Below, in pieces: positions 40,006-48,418 of a stretch of DNA of 59,310 nt; the first letter of the stretch is position 1, and every line of letters starts with the position of its first letter. Below the pieces are notes generated by a model. It did not search any database, was not told the origin of the DNA, and saw nothing but the letters and a program-made list of their open reading frames with translations. The position numbers and the translations under genes are program-made. Source of the stretch: DASXVX01 sp036504075 (GTDB lineage: Bacteria > Bacillota > Sulfobacillia > Symbiobacteriales > Symbiobacteriaceae). The stretch is from positions 1 through 59,310 of the forward strand of contig DASXVX010000038.1 of NCBI GenBank assembly GCA_036504075.1, written 5' to 3'.

Positions 40006-41292
40006 GTGTTTTCCTCATTCAGGTTCATCGACTTCAAGAGCTTCGAGGGAGCCACCCTGAAAACCCCAAACTTCACGCTGATCATCGGGGCGAATGCCAG
40101 CGGCAAGAGCAACGCGGTGGATGGCATGCGCATCCTCAGGCGGATGGCCGATCCCGTGGACATTGGTACGGTGCTGGATGGTGTCCGGGGACAGGAGCCT
40201 GGCATTCGGGGCGGAAGCCAGGCGATTCCACGCATTGGCGCTCAGGGCAAGCGCTTTCACCTGTCTTGTCACCTCGACGACGACGAAGGGCTGTTGGCCT
40301 ACCGCGTTGTCATTGATCTGGAGCCACGGGTGATCGTTTCCAAGGAATGGCTGGACGAGTGGGATACTCGGAAGCGGGATTGGATCCCGCTCTTTGATAC
40401 CGGGGACGCCACCCCGGATCGGGGCGACATTCAAGGGACGTTCTACAGCGGCAACCCCGGTCGCCGTCCCTCCGTGCAGTTCCTGCGGAACTTCTCTGCC
40501 CTGAGCCAGGTGCCGGGGCGAATCCCCGGTGATACCACCGGCCCAAAACGGGTCCGGGCCGCTGCCGCCCGCATGGCGAACGCCCTTCGCAAGATTCTGG
40601 TGTTGGATCCCGTCCCCCAGCTAATGCGAAACTACCAGCCGCGGCACCGGACGGAGATCATCGCCACCGGCGAGAACCTGTCCGCCGTCGTGGCCAACCT
40701 CATCCAGACGCCGGACATGAAGGAGAAGTTGCTCACTTATCTCCAGGACGTACCGGAGCAGCAGATTACGGACCTGTCCATCCTGGAGGCTCCCACCGGC
40801 GAAGTGATGTTGCAGGTGATGGAACAATGCGGCTCAAGCCAGGTGGCGGTGGATGCCCGCAGCATTTCGGACGGCACGCTGCGGTATCTGGCCGTGCTCG
40901 CCGCCCTGCTGAGCGAAAAGCCCGGGACCACGCTGGTCGTGGAGGAGATCGACAACGGCCTGCACCCCAGCCGGGTCGGCCGGTTGCTGGCGGCGCTTCG
41001 CGAAGCCGGCATCCAGCGTGGCATTCAGGTGATTGCCACCACCCACAATCCCGCCCTGCTTAACGCCCTGACGAAGGATGACCTGAAAGGGGTCACGGTC
41101 TGTTACCGTGACGCCGAAACCGGGACCAGCCGCTTTGTCCCCTGGCTGGAAATCCCCTCGTACCCCGCCCTCATGGCTCGGGCGCGCCTGGGGGACCTGG
41201 TCGCCCGCGGCGATGTGCTGGCGGCTGTCCATGCGGACCCGGACAAGGAAACAAAGGATGCCCTCGACTGGATCAAGGAGAACCTGCCATGA
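40006..41292 (+). CDS. AAA ATPase (AAA_21/OLD-like), first gene of a two-gene module
   Basis: A 428-residue ABC/SMC-type ATPase. GTG 40006 follows GGAGAGG by about 9 nt; ATG 39970 and GTG 39997 are alternatives. It has Walker A GANASGKSN near residue 28, an ABC-signature-like SDGTLRYLAVLAAL near 290, Walker B LVVEEIDNGLHPSR and a switch His in IATTHNPALL. This layout is that of AAA_21/RloA/OLD-family defence ATPases. No nuclease domain is fused. The stop overlaps the start of the next gene (ATGA), which encodes a PIN nuclease, so the pair probably works as sensor and effector. Confidence 0.85.
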   Translation: MFSSFRFIDFKSFEGATLKTPNFTLIIGANASGKSNAVDGMRILRRMADPVDIGTVLDGVRGQEPGIRGGSQAIPRIGAQGKRFHLSCHLDDDEGLLAYRVVIDLEPRVIVSKEWLDEWDTRKRDWIPLFDTGDATPDRGDIQGTFYSGNPGRRPSVQFLRNFSALSQVPGRIPGDTTGPKRVRAAAARMANALRKILVLDPVPQLMRNYQPRHRTEIIATGENLSAVVANLIQTPDMKEKLLTYLQDVPEQQITDLSILEAPTGEVMLQVMEQCGSSQVAVDARSISDGTLRYLAVLAALLSEKPGTTLVVEEIDNGLHPSRVGRLLAALREAGIQRGIQVIATTHNPALLNALTKDDLKGVTVCYRDAETGTSRFVPWLEIPSYPALMARARLGDLVARGDVLAAVHADPDKETKDALDWIKENLP

Positions 41293-41774
41293 GGTGGGCG
41301 CATTTTATTGATACGTCCATCATGGACAATCTCCTGAACCTGCCCGGCAAGAACGAACGACACCAGGATGCCCGGGACGAACTCACTCGCCTGGTAAAAC
41401 GGAAGGACACGCTCATCCTGCCCGTGGCTACGGTGATCGAAACCGGCAATCACATCGCCCAACTTCGCGTGGCCCAATTCACCGGAGACCAGCGTTACCA
41501 ACTGGCACAGAAGTTCGCAGAGTTCCTGCGGGCCACCGCCAAAGGGCAGGCCCCCTGGGAGTTCGGCCCGCCGTTTGATGCCGCCATGCTGGAACAGATC
41601 GCTGACCTGTTGCCGAAGATGGCGGCGAAGCAGATCGGTGGCGGCGATACGTCGATCAGGGCTGCGTTTGACCGATACGTAGCAACCACGCCCAACGTTT
41701 CCGTGCGGGTCTGGTCCTACGACAGCGATCTGGCAGATGGCATCTATGAACTCCCCGAGATTGGCAAGCGATAG
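41289..41774 (+). CDS. PIN-domain nuclease, effector of the AAA module
   Basis: A 161-residue PIN-like RNase. The acidic metal site is visible: Asp8 in HFIDTS, Glu51 in VIETGN, Asp120 in GGGDTS, and Asp145/Asp147 in SYDSDL. It is longer than usual VapC (~130) because of an insertion around residues 55-105. It overlaps the ATPase gene by 4 nt. PIN enzymes cleave tRNA, rRNA or mRNA. In this pairing the ATPase probably holds it inactive or triggers it on infection or damage; that is inference. Confidence 0.8.
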   Translation: MRWAHFIDTSIMDNLLNLPGKNERHQDARDELTRLVKRKDTLILPVATVIETGNHIAQLRVAQFTGDQRYQLAQKFAEFLRATAKGQAPWEFGPPFDAAMLEQIADLLPKMAAKQIGGGDTSIRAAFDRYVATTPNVSVRVWSYDSDLADGIYELPEIGKR

Positions 41775-41845
41775 GTCAGTTCCGAAAACCCTATGTAATG
41801 ATGGTTGGCATGCAGTTCATGAGTAGAGTTGATGCCAACTTTGGC

Positions 41846-41876
41846 GGGGGCGGTTGCGTCATGCGCAACCGCCCCC
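41846..41876. terminator. Terminator after AAA-PIN module
   Basis: A perfect 13-bp stem (41846-41858 with 41864-41876) closes a TCATG loop. GTGCATTATTCC follows on the plus strand. It lies between convergent genes. Confidence 0.7.
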
Positions 41877-41881
41877 GTGCA

Positions 41882-42379
41882 TTATTCCTTGCCTTTGCCG
41901 GTCGTCTTCCGGGCCTTGCGAATCTCCTTGGGCAGGAACTGGGCGCCCTTCATTTTAAAGCCGACCACGTCGCCGAGTTCCGCGTCTTTATCCGGGTACA
42001 GTTCGATCACCAGGCGGGTGTCTGCCGGAATGACGGTCTGCCGTTCCGTCAGGAGCTTGCCCATGTCCACCATCCCCCGCCGGCCCCGCTCGCTCCAGGT
42101 CATCGGCAAGCTGTCCGGGGTGAGCGCCACGACCGGGACGCCGACCAGGTCGCCGGGCTGGGTCTGCGACTCGTAGAGGTCGAGGCCTGCGGGCTTGCGT
42201 GTACGCCCGTGCGCTTCGCTGACGTCGCCGATCAGTTCGCCGCCCATGGCCGATGCCCGACCCATGTAGCGGCCGGCCTTCACCGAAATGTGGCTGCCCC
42301 GGTATACCTTCTGATAGTACTTGATGGCACCTAGCTTAAGCTTTCTCGTCTCAGCAGTTTTGGTACTCTCCGTGCTCAC
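41882..42379 (-). CDS. Hypothetical protein, 165 residues
   Basis: GTG 42379 has GAGGAG about 9 nt upstream. The product is soluble and basic at both ends (ETRKLKLGAIKYYQKVYRG; KEIRKARKTTGKGKE), with a beta-rich centre (GDLVGVPVVALTP; PADTRLVIELYPDKDAELGD). No family is recognised. It converges on the AAA-PIN module, and a 32-bp tandem array lies in its upstream region, so the array may affect its expression. Confidence 0.65.
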   Translation of the reverse strand: MSTESTKTAETRKLKLGAIKYYQKVYRGSHISVKAGRYMGRASAMGGELIGDVSEAHGRTRKPAGLDLYESQTQPGDLVGVPVVALTPDSLPMTWSERGRRGMVDMGKLLTERQTVIPADTRLVIELYPDKDAELGDVVGFKMKGAQFLPKEIRKARKTTGKGKE

Positions 42380-42541
42380 GTTTCACCGCTCCTCGTTTCT
42401 ATTGGGTGTATACCCATATATTACCACGAATGCGGTGCGCGAGTGCTTACAAAATTTATGCATATTGCTAATGATTTGCTGTCCGGGCCGCGCGAGACCC
42501 GGCTCAGATTCCTGCTGCGCTGGCCAACGAGCGGCTGATTG

Positions 42542-42732
42542 CCGCCACATCTTCCGGCGGGTGCGCATCATATCCGCAACATCTTCAGGAAGATGCGTAC
42601 AATATCCGCCACATCTTTGGCGGGTGCGCATCATATCCGCCACATCTTCAGGCGGATGCGCATCATATCCGCCACATCTTCAGGCAGATGCGCATCATAT
42701 CCGCCACATCTTCAGGCGGATGCGCATTATCT
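42542..42732. repeat. Six-copy tandem array, 31-32 bp unit
   Basis: Units start at 42542, 42574, 42606, 42637, 42669 and 42701. The last three are almost identical; the first three have drifted. Each unit contains an inverted CCGCC..GGCGG pair and the palindrome ATGCGCAT, so the array is a ladder of small dyads. There are no spacers, so it is not CRISPR. It lies between the stop of the SLH gene and the start of 42379 on the minus strand. Confidence 0.85.
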
Positions 42733-42767
42733 CCCGGACGGCCTGGATCATGCCCGGGCTGACGCGT

Positions 42768-42795
42768 ATACTCCCCGGTTCGCACCGGGGAGTAT
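42768..42795 (-). terminator. Hairpin after YcdB/SLH gene
   Basis: A perfect 12-bp stem (42768-42779 with 42784-42795) lies 11 nt after the stop at 42806. No T tract follows, so its strength is uncertain. Confidence 0.55.
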
Positions 42796-42805
42796 GCCGA
42801 AGAGC

Positions 42806-45109
42806 TCAGTTTGCCGTCCGGAGATACTTGATCAGTTGAACCACCCAGGCGGCTCCATCTGCCTGCGTGAGCCGGTCATCGCCGCGGAAGGTGTTCCCGT
42901 GGTCGAGGATCGCGAGCGCTTCGAGGAACGTGACCGCGTTCCGCTCCTCCCGGGTCAGGCCGCCCAGATCGGTGAAGAACGTTTCCGGCTTCAGGTTGGA
43001 CCGGGCCAGCCCACCCAGGCGCAAGCTCCGAACCAGCCAGACGGCGAACTCGGCCCGGGTGACCGGTTGGTCGCCGCCGAAGACCGGTTTCTCCCCCTCG
43101 GGCCGGAGCACGCCCCGCCGGATGGCTTCCGATACCATCCCATACAAGGCGTCGTCGCTCTTCACATCGGTATAGCCCGCTTGCTGCACCCCGGCGGCGC
43201 CATAGCGCATCTGCTCCTGTGTGCCCATGGTCAACAGTTGCAGGGCTTCGGCTCTGGTCAGGGTGCCATTCGGACGGAGCTTGTCGGGCAGCAGCGCCCC
43301 TTTCCCAAGCATGTACCGGAGTTCGCCCTCCGCCCAGTGGCCTGCGAGCACCTTGTCCAGTTCCTGCGGCGACAGTCGGCCGGTGCCCACGATCTCCTGG
43401 CCGGTGAGCGCATCCAGCTGGCCGAAATACGGCGGCCCACCGGGCCTGACGAGCTGGTAGACCAGCATCGCGTCCCGCGGCCCCTGGTTGGAATTCGGGC
43501 CCATGAACGGGGGCTGGTCCGGTTTGACCTTCAGCTGGTAGACCAGGGTGGCCTCACGTCCCTGCATGAACGCTTCCAGCGCCTTGTCGGCGCTGATGGC
43601 CTTGGCCGCATCCGGGAAAGTGAGGCCGGGGGTCCAATTGGCTGAAATGTTGGTCCACTGCATGGTCGTGAGGTCAATGTCGATCCAAACGGCGTCAAAG
43701 CCGACCGGGATGCCATTCTCGAACCGCTGGAAGTAAAAGTTGACCGTGGGCTGGGACGGATTCCCGTAACGTTGCGGCCCGGATGCAAGCCGCAATTGCC
43801 CCACGATCGGGCTGAAGTAGCGCTGCACCAGGGCAATGGCCGCCTGCTTCGCCTGTTCCTTCTGCTCGGGGGTGGGCTGGGCGGCGGGCTTGGCCGGGTC
43901 GTAGGGAATCGGCTGGCTTTTGCCCTGCCGGTTGGCGTAGCGGATCATGCCGGTCTTCCGGTCCAGCCCCACGGAAGCGCCGCCGTTCGGCCCGAACCAG
44001 CTGACGTTCATGAACTCCACCGGCCCGGAGAAGGGACTTTCCGGTGAGAGATGAAGCTCGGCATCGGTCGGGGGCTCCAGCAAAGCCTTGACAAACGTGA
44101 GCGCCTGGTCCTGATCCAGCGGAAGCTGAATGGGCTGAACCGCTGCGCCGGGGTTGGCCGGGATCACTTCCGGCAGAACAGGGGCCGGGACCTCCTGCCC
44201 GGTGGCGTCCACGAACTTGCCGGTCGTCGCGTCCAGCAGACCGGGCTCGTCCATGCGGTATGCCAGTTGGATCTTCGGGTTCTTACCTGTCCACGGATAG
44301 GAACTGGCCATCCCCTGATAGGTCAAGGTTGGCCGCAGACCTGCCCGGAACTTGGCCAGCGCCTCGGTCGGCGTAAGTTTGGCCGCTGCGGGCGCAAAGG
44401 TCACGTCGGTGACGAAGTTGCTTTGCATCGAGACGTAATCGAGGGTCTGCCGGTCCACGGCGACTTCAACCATGCTGCTCATGAGCGGCACGTCATCCTT
44501 GTACTGCACCCAGACGAAGTCGTACGCGTCCGACTGCCAGGGACTGCCGTAGTAATAGGGGGTACCGCCCAACCCTTGCGGTGCGGGCCGCAGCGACTTG
44601 GCTTCCGCCGGGAACATCTCCGTCACCAGCGCCCAGGCCTTGTTCCGGGCGTCCGCCTCCGAGCGGGCGGGAGCCAGGGGTCCGGTGCGCAACGGGCGCA
44701 GTTCGGGCATGGACACGTTGCAGCGCAGGATCTGGCCGGTCCTGGCGTCGACGGAGCCGAGGCCAAATCCCATGCCGCCGCCATCATAGACGATGTTGTA
44801 CGTGATTTCCCAGGTCGCCCTGCCTTCACGTGTGTTCAACTGGGCATCGAGTGTCCCGGGGCCTTCCGGGATGGCAAAGTAGCGCTTGATGACGGCCAGG
44901 GCCTGCTCTTTGGTGACGGTCGTTTTCGCCTCACCCGGCTTCTCTGGTTTGCCGGCCGGGGCCGGCTGTGCGGGAGTGGAAATCCCGCCGGCCGGGGCCG
45001 GCTGTGCGGGCACGGAAATCCCGGCGGCCAAAGCCGCCCCCGGCACGGTGAGCATCAGCACCGCAGCCATGCCTGCTGCCAGTGCCCGACGACAGAATAC
45101 CGGAACCAC
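42806..45109 (-). CDS. Exported YcdB/YcdC-domain protein with C-terminal S-layer homology repeats
   Basis: A 767-residue protein. GTG 45109 has GGGAGG 8 nt upstream; the frame stays open further upstream but without coding features. The signal peptide ends around GAALAAG, then a Pro/Ala repeat (PAQPAPAGGIS). Two YcdB/YcdC repeat regions follow (VTKEQALAVIKRYF..; QDQALTFVKALLEPP and AIALVQRYFSPIVGQL). At the C-terminus three SLH repeats (near 575, 640 and 705; for example PVTRAEFAVWLVRSL) anchor it to secondary wall polymer. A structural or adhesive envelope protein is likely. Confidence 0.85.
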   Translation of the reverse strand: MVPVFCRRALAAGMAAVLMLTVPGAALAAGISVPAQPAPAGGISTPAQPAPAGKPEKPGEAKTTVTKEQALAVIKRYFAIPEGPGTLDAQLNTREGRATWEITYNIVYDGGGMGFGLGSVDARTGQILRCNVSMPELRPLRTGPLAPARSEADARNKAWALVTEMFPAEAKSLRPAPQGLGGTPYYYGSPWQSDAYDFVWVQYKDDVPLMSSMVEVAVDRQTLDYVSMQSNFVTDVTFAPAAAKLTPTEALAKFRAGLRPTLTYQGMASSYPWTGKNPKIQLAYRMDEPGLLDATTGKFVDATGQEVPAPVLPEVIPANPGAAVQPIQLPLDQDQALTFVKALLEPPTDAELHLSPESPFSGPVEFMNVSWFGPNGGASVGLDRKTGMIRYANRQGKSQPIPYDPAKPAAQPTPEQKEQAKQAAIALVQRYFSPIVGQLRLASGPQRYGNPSQPTVNFYFQRFENGIPVGFDAVWIDIDLTTMQWTNISANWTPGLTFPDAAKAISADKALEAFMQGREATLVYQLKVKPDQPPFMGPNSNQGPRDAMLVYQLVRPGGPPYFGQLDALTGQEIVGTGRLSPQELDKVLAGHWAEGELRYMLGKGALLPDKLRPNGTLTRAEALQLLTMGTQEQMRYGAAGVQQAGYTDVKSDDALYGMVSEAIRRGVLRPEGEKPVFGGDQPVTRAEFAVWLVRSLRLGGLARSNLKPETFFTDLGGLTREERNAVTFLEALAILDHGNTFRGDDRLTQADGAAWVVQLIKYLRTAN

Positions 45110-45492
45110 ATGAACCACCTCCCTGATCTGGAACAGGACAGGGCTCGCTTCCCGGAGTCCCACCATATTTGACGACGAAACTATTCCGATGGTTGCAAAC
45201 ATATCGAGAGGGTTCGGAACGGCGAAAAGGTAACCAATACCTGCAGGAGGCAATGCCACCGGGTTGGACTGGAGCTTGTTGGGGGCTGGGGTGCAGTATG
45301 CATCACCGCCGAATGACACTGAGCCCCACCGGCAAGAGCCGCGGGGTGCCAGTCTGTCTTTCGGGCCTTGCGCGTGATTCCGGCCGGTGGCGATGCCACT
45401 TCGCAGCAAGAAGCAGTTCTTGACACGGCTTTGATCGCACTCGGGGAACATGCGCCAAAATGGTGCGGGGGCGCCGCTTGTGCGTGTGTCGG
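45110..45492. other. Intergenic region, no gene seen
   Basis: Leader and promoter space of the SLH gene and the 3' side of the DUF2877 gene. No frame with a ribosome binding site and no recognised RNA motif. Confidence 0.4.
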
Positions 45493-46446
45493 TTAAGGGG
45501 CGATCCGTTCGAGCAGCGCCGGCAGCGCCGGGTCCTGCCGGGCCACGCTCAACCCCACCCAGATGCCCGCCGCCGTGTCGCCGCCCGAAGTCGCCCCGAC
45601 CGCCAGCAACGAGGCGATGGCGGCGGCGGCGGGCATGCCCGCCCGGGCGGCGACGAATGGCCCCCGGACGGTCTCGCCGTAGCGGCCCCGCACGGCCCAG
45701 CGCAGGAACTGGCGGCTCAGAGCGGTCGTCCGGCCGGCGGAGCGCTCCAGCGCGTCGCCCAGGAGGCGGGCCGCCGGGGAGCCCAGGCACTGGAGGCCCG
45801 CCAGCACCCCGGCGAGAAAGTCGTCGCCGCCGGGCGTGAGGCCCGGACCCAGGCCGATGAGTCCGGCCACGGCCGCCGTCACCGCCTCCGCCTGCGCTGC
45901 CGCCAGGGCTGAAGCCAGGGCTGCCGCCAGGGCTGAAGCCAGGGCTGCCGCCGGCGGGAAGCCGGCCTGCGCCCAGGGCGTGGCCGGCGGCTCGCCCCGG
46001 AGCAGGTCGCCCATGAACGAGCCGTGCCGGGTGGCGGAACCACCTTCGCTCCCGTCCCCCGAAAGGGCCCGCCGGATGGCGTCCGCCAGCGCCCCGGCAC
46101 CGTCCGGTGTGAGGTCGGGCAGCGGCTCATCCCAGAGCGCCACGCCGCCCAGGGCCACCGACAGGCCCGCGCCAAAGTGCAGCAGCGGCCCCGCCCGGAC
46201 CACCGGCACTCCTGGCCCAACCGCCTGGAGCCGCTCCCGGTCTCCAACCGCTTCCAGTACCACCGGCCCGCGCTGGCCGGGGTCGAGCGACAGGGTCACC
46301 GGCTCATCGGGCGCCGGCAGCCAGAGCAGCGACCGGTGGTAGACGGCCAGCACCTCGCCGGCGCCGCCGGACGGGCCGTGCAAATGGTTCCAGACCGCAA
46401 TCCCGGCCGTTTGGCCGGGTAACACGTCGGTCACGACGACCCTCAC
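45493..46446 (-). CDS. DUF2877 (AllH-like) family protein
   Basis: A 317-residue cytosolic protein with the hallmark GLGPGLTPGGDDFLAGVLAG (about residues 205-224) and the C-terminal SGGDTAAGIWVG. DUF2877 proteins (AllH/FdrA-cluster type) accompany allantoin, oxamate and carbamoyl-transfer genes, none of which is seen here. Residues 170-195 are an Ala/Ser/Leu repeat produced by a tandem DNA repeat of about 24 nt (45900-45950). Start overlaps the CoiA-like stop by 4 nt. Function unknown. Confidence 0.8.
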   Translation of the reverse strand: MRVVVTDVLPGQTAGIAVWNHLHGPSGGAGEVLAVYHRSLLWLPAPDEPVTLSLDPGQRGPVVLEAVGDRERLQAVGPGVPVVRAGPLLHFGAGLSVALGGVALWDEPLPDLTPDGAGALADAIRRALSGDGSEGGSATRHGSFMGDLLRGEPPATPWAQAGFPPAAALASALAAALASALAAAQAEAVTAAVAGLIGLGPGLTPGGDDFLAGVLAGLQCLGSPAARLLGDALERSAGRTTALSRQFLRWAVRGRYGETVRGPFVAARAGMPAAAAIASLLAVGATSGGDTAAGIWVGLSVARQDPALPALLERIAP

Positions 46447-48251
46447 CCCCGTTGTTTCGCCCGGCGGGTCGAGAGAATCCGGCCCGCCTCGGTGTATGTG
46501 AGGGCTTCCAGATCGACCGCCAGGTCCGCCTGCCGGGCCAGGCGGGCCACGGCTGCGACCTGGGCCGGCGTCGGCCGGTCGGCCATGCTGGCTATCGCCA
46601 GCCGAATCGGTCCGCCGTCACCCAGCGGGGCGTCGCCCTCACCCAGCAGGGTGCCGCCCTGGCGCCCCAGTGTCTGGCTGAGCAGGCCCGCCCAGGCCTG
46701 CCACCGCTGCGTCCGGTCCACAAAGGCAAAGGGCGGCGGCGGGTTCTCCAGCGCGTGATACCGGAAGTGCTCAGAGCGCATGTCATTGCGCAGATAACCG
46801 GCGTCTACCAACAGGTTCAGAAACTGGCCGACCACGTCTTCCGGTGCGTTGACCTGCCCCGGGAGCAGATACCGGGCGACCCGGACCATCTCCGCGTGCA
46901 CGCCGACCTTCCGGGCAATCCGATCGGCGAGACCCCGGGCGGTAAAACTCCCCTGCTGATCTTTCGCCACCCCGTAGTAAATGTAGGCCTGCCAGACCGT
47001 TCGATGAACCAGAAACACGGTGTCATCCGGAATCGGGATTCCGACCAGGTAGTGCAGGTTCTCCGGTGTCAGTCCGTATCGGTCGACGATTTTGCGCCAC
47101 TCGGGCACTTCAGATCGCGCCGGCAGGCGCCGCTGCTGCTGCTCCTCCTCCTGCCAACCGGGCAAAAAGAGCCGGGCGTCAACATCGGCCGGCCACCGGA
47201 CGCTCGCCCGGCGGCCCCGGAGGGCGTGAAAATACGCCGACATCTGTGCGGGCAGGGGTTTGTCCGCCACGGGCGCCGGGGGAGCAGCGGGGTTGTCCAT
47301 CCGGGCCGGTGCCTGCCGGACGGCGGCCTCCAGCCGCACCACCCGAGCCTCGTGCCGCTCAAGGCGCTCCCGGTCCGCCGGGGTCACAAACCCGGCGGGC
47401 GTCAGTTCCAGATCAGGGCTGGCCAGGGGCAACCGCAGCGTTGCCGAAACCATGAGGGTGTCGGTGTGCCGGGGCAGTTCCCGCATCGCCCGGAAAATCT
47501 GCAACTCCCCGGTGTTGACATCCAGGAAAGTCAGCGACCGCAGGCGCGCCAGCGCGGACCGCCGGTACCACGGGGCGACCTCGCGCCCCACCCGGGCGTC
47601 CAGTTCCAGCGGCTCCCACAGCTCCTCCTGCCCGTCGCCCCGCCACCAGGCCAACTCAAACGGCGTCGGCACGCCGGCCGCGGTCTCGAAGGCCCGCAGG
47701 TTGAGAAACTGCATGTGCGGTTCCCGGGCCGCCCAGCGGGCGCGTTGCTCACCGGTTGGCAAGGCGTCCGCCAGCCGGTTGTCGCCGAGCACCCAGATAT
47801 CGTTGATGCCAAGTCCCCGATAGGCCGCGTGCCGTTCGGTCCACTCACCCGGGCTGATGGCGCTGCGCTGGTACTCGAGTGCGTAGCGGGTGCCATCGTC
47901 CAGTTCGAGGTACACGTCGGGGCGCTGCAGCGTCTCACGGATGGGGTATTCCAGAGCCAACGTGCGAATCCGGTCGCCAAAAGCCTGCCGGCACCAGTCG
48001 TACAGGCGAATTTTGCCGGCCATGTGCTCGGGCGATTCCGATTCGGCCCACCGCTCGTAGAGGCAGCCGGCCTTGGGCGGGTGGGCAAAGTGCCGCACCT
48101 TCCGCAGGCCCCAGCGCAGGACCAGCGGTGCTCCGCAGCAGGGGGCCAGTACCCGTTTGGCTCGGGCAGCGGTACGCAGAAAGTCTTCCTGGTCATCCCA
48201 CCGGGGTTCGTGCAGCAGAATCGTCTCGCCGTCCAACCGGGCACTGAGCAT
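46443..48251 (-). CDS. CoiA-like competence/nuclease family protein
   Basis: A 602-residue protein from ATG 48251; a GTG at 48263 overlaps the likely ribosome binding site. The N-terminal 60 residues have a CoiA zinc-finger-like start (APCCGAPLVL..VRHFAHPPKAGC). The PD-(D/E)XK-like core follows near 115-135 (RPDVYLELDDGTRYALEYQ). CoiA promotes DNA processing in natural transformation. This protein is far longer than typical CoiA (~350-400); the C-terminal 350 residues are of unknown function. It stands between the catabolic operon's terminator and DUF2877. Confidence 0.75.
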   Translation of the reverse strand: MLSARLDGETILLHEPRWDDQEDFLRTAARAKRVLAPCCGAPLVLRWGLRKVRHFAHPPKAGCLYERWAESESPEHMAGKIRLYDWCRQAFGDRIRTLALEYPIRETLQRPDVYLELDDGTRYALEYQRSAISPGEWTERHAAYRGLGINDIWVLGDNRLADALPTGEQRARWAAREPHMQFLNLRAFETAAGVPTPFELAWWRGDGQEELWEPLELDARVGREVAPWYRRSALARLRSLTFLDVNTGELQIFRAMRELPRHTDTLMVSATLRLPLASPDLELTPAGFVTPADRERLERHEARVVRLEAAVRQAPARMDNPAAPPAPVADKPLPAQMSAYFHALRGRRASVRWPADVDARLFLPGWQEEEQQQRRLPARSEVPEWRKIVDRYGLTPENLHYLVGIPIPDDTVFLVHRTVWQAYIYYGVAKDQQGSFTARGLADRIARKVGVHAEMVRVARYLLPGQVNAPEDVVGQFLNLLVDAGYLRNDMRSEHFRYHALENPPPPFAFVDRTQRWQAWAGLLSQTLGRQGGTLLGEGDAPLGDGGPIRLAIASMADRPTPAQVAAVARLARQADLAVDLEALTYTEAGRILSTRRAKQRG

Positions 48252-48334
48252 ATTGACCACCACCCCCGCCCCATCTCTTCATCCATAACGATTCTACGCT
48301 TTATGGGCCGTACCTATAACAACGCGCTAGGAAA

Positions 48335-48362
48335 AACGGCCGGCACCGCGGCGCCGGCCGTT
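48335..48362 (-). terminator. Intrinsic terminator of the catabolic operon
   Basis: A perfect 10-bp GC stem (48335-48344 with 48353-48362) is followed on the minus strand by TTTCC, giving five T in a row with the stem end. It lies 57 nt after the aldo/keto reductase stop. Confidence 0.8.
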
Positions 48363-48418
48363 CGCTTCCCCCATGGTCGATCTGTTGCGGAACCCGGTCT
48401 GTCACGGCGACCGGTCTG

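Noticed and set aside
40006..41774. PARIS (AriAB) defence system
   Set aside because: The ATPase resembles AriA-type proteins, but the partner is a PIN nuclease, not a TOPRIM/DUF4435 protein.
42542..42732. CRISPR array
   Set aside because: The units follow each other directly with no unique spacers, and no cas gene is present.
45110..45790. N-terminal extension of the YcdB/SLH protein by 227 codons
   Set aside because: The signal peptide and ribosome binding site at 45109 mark the real start; the extension is antisense to DUF2877 and intergenic DNA.
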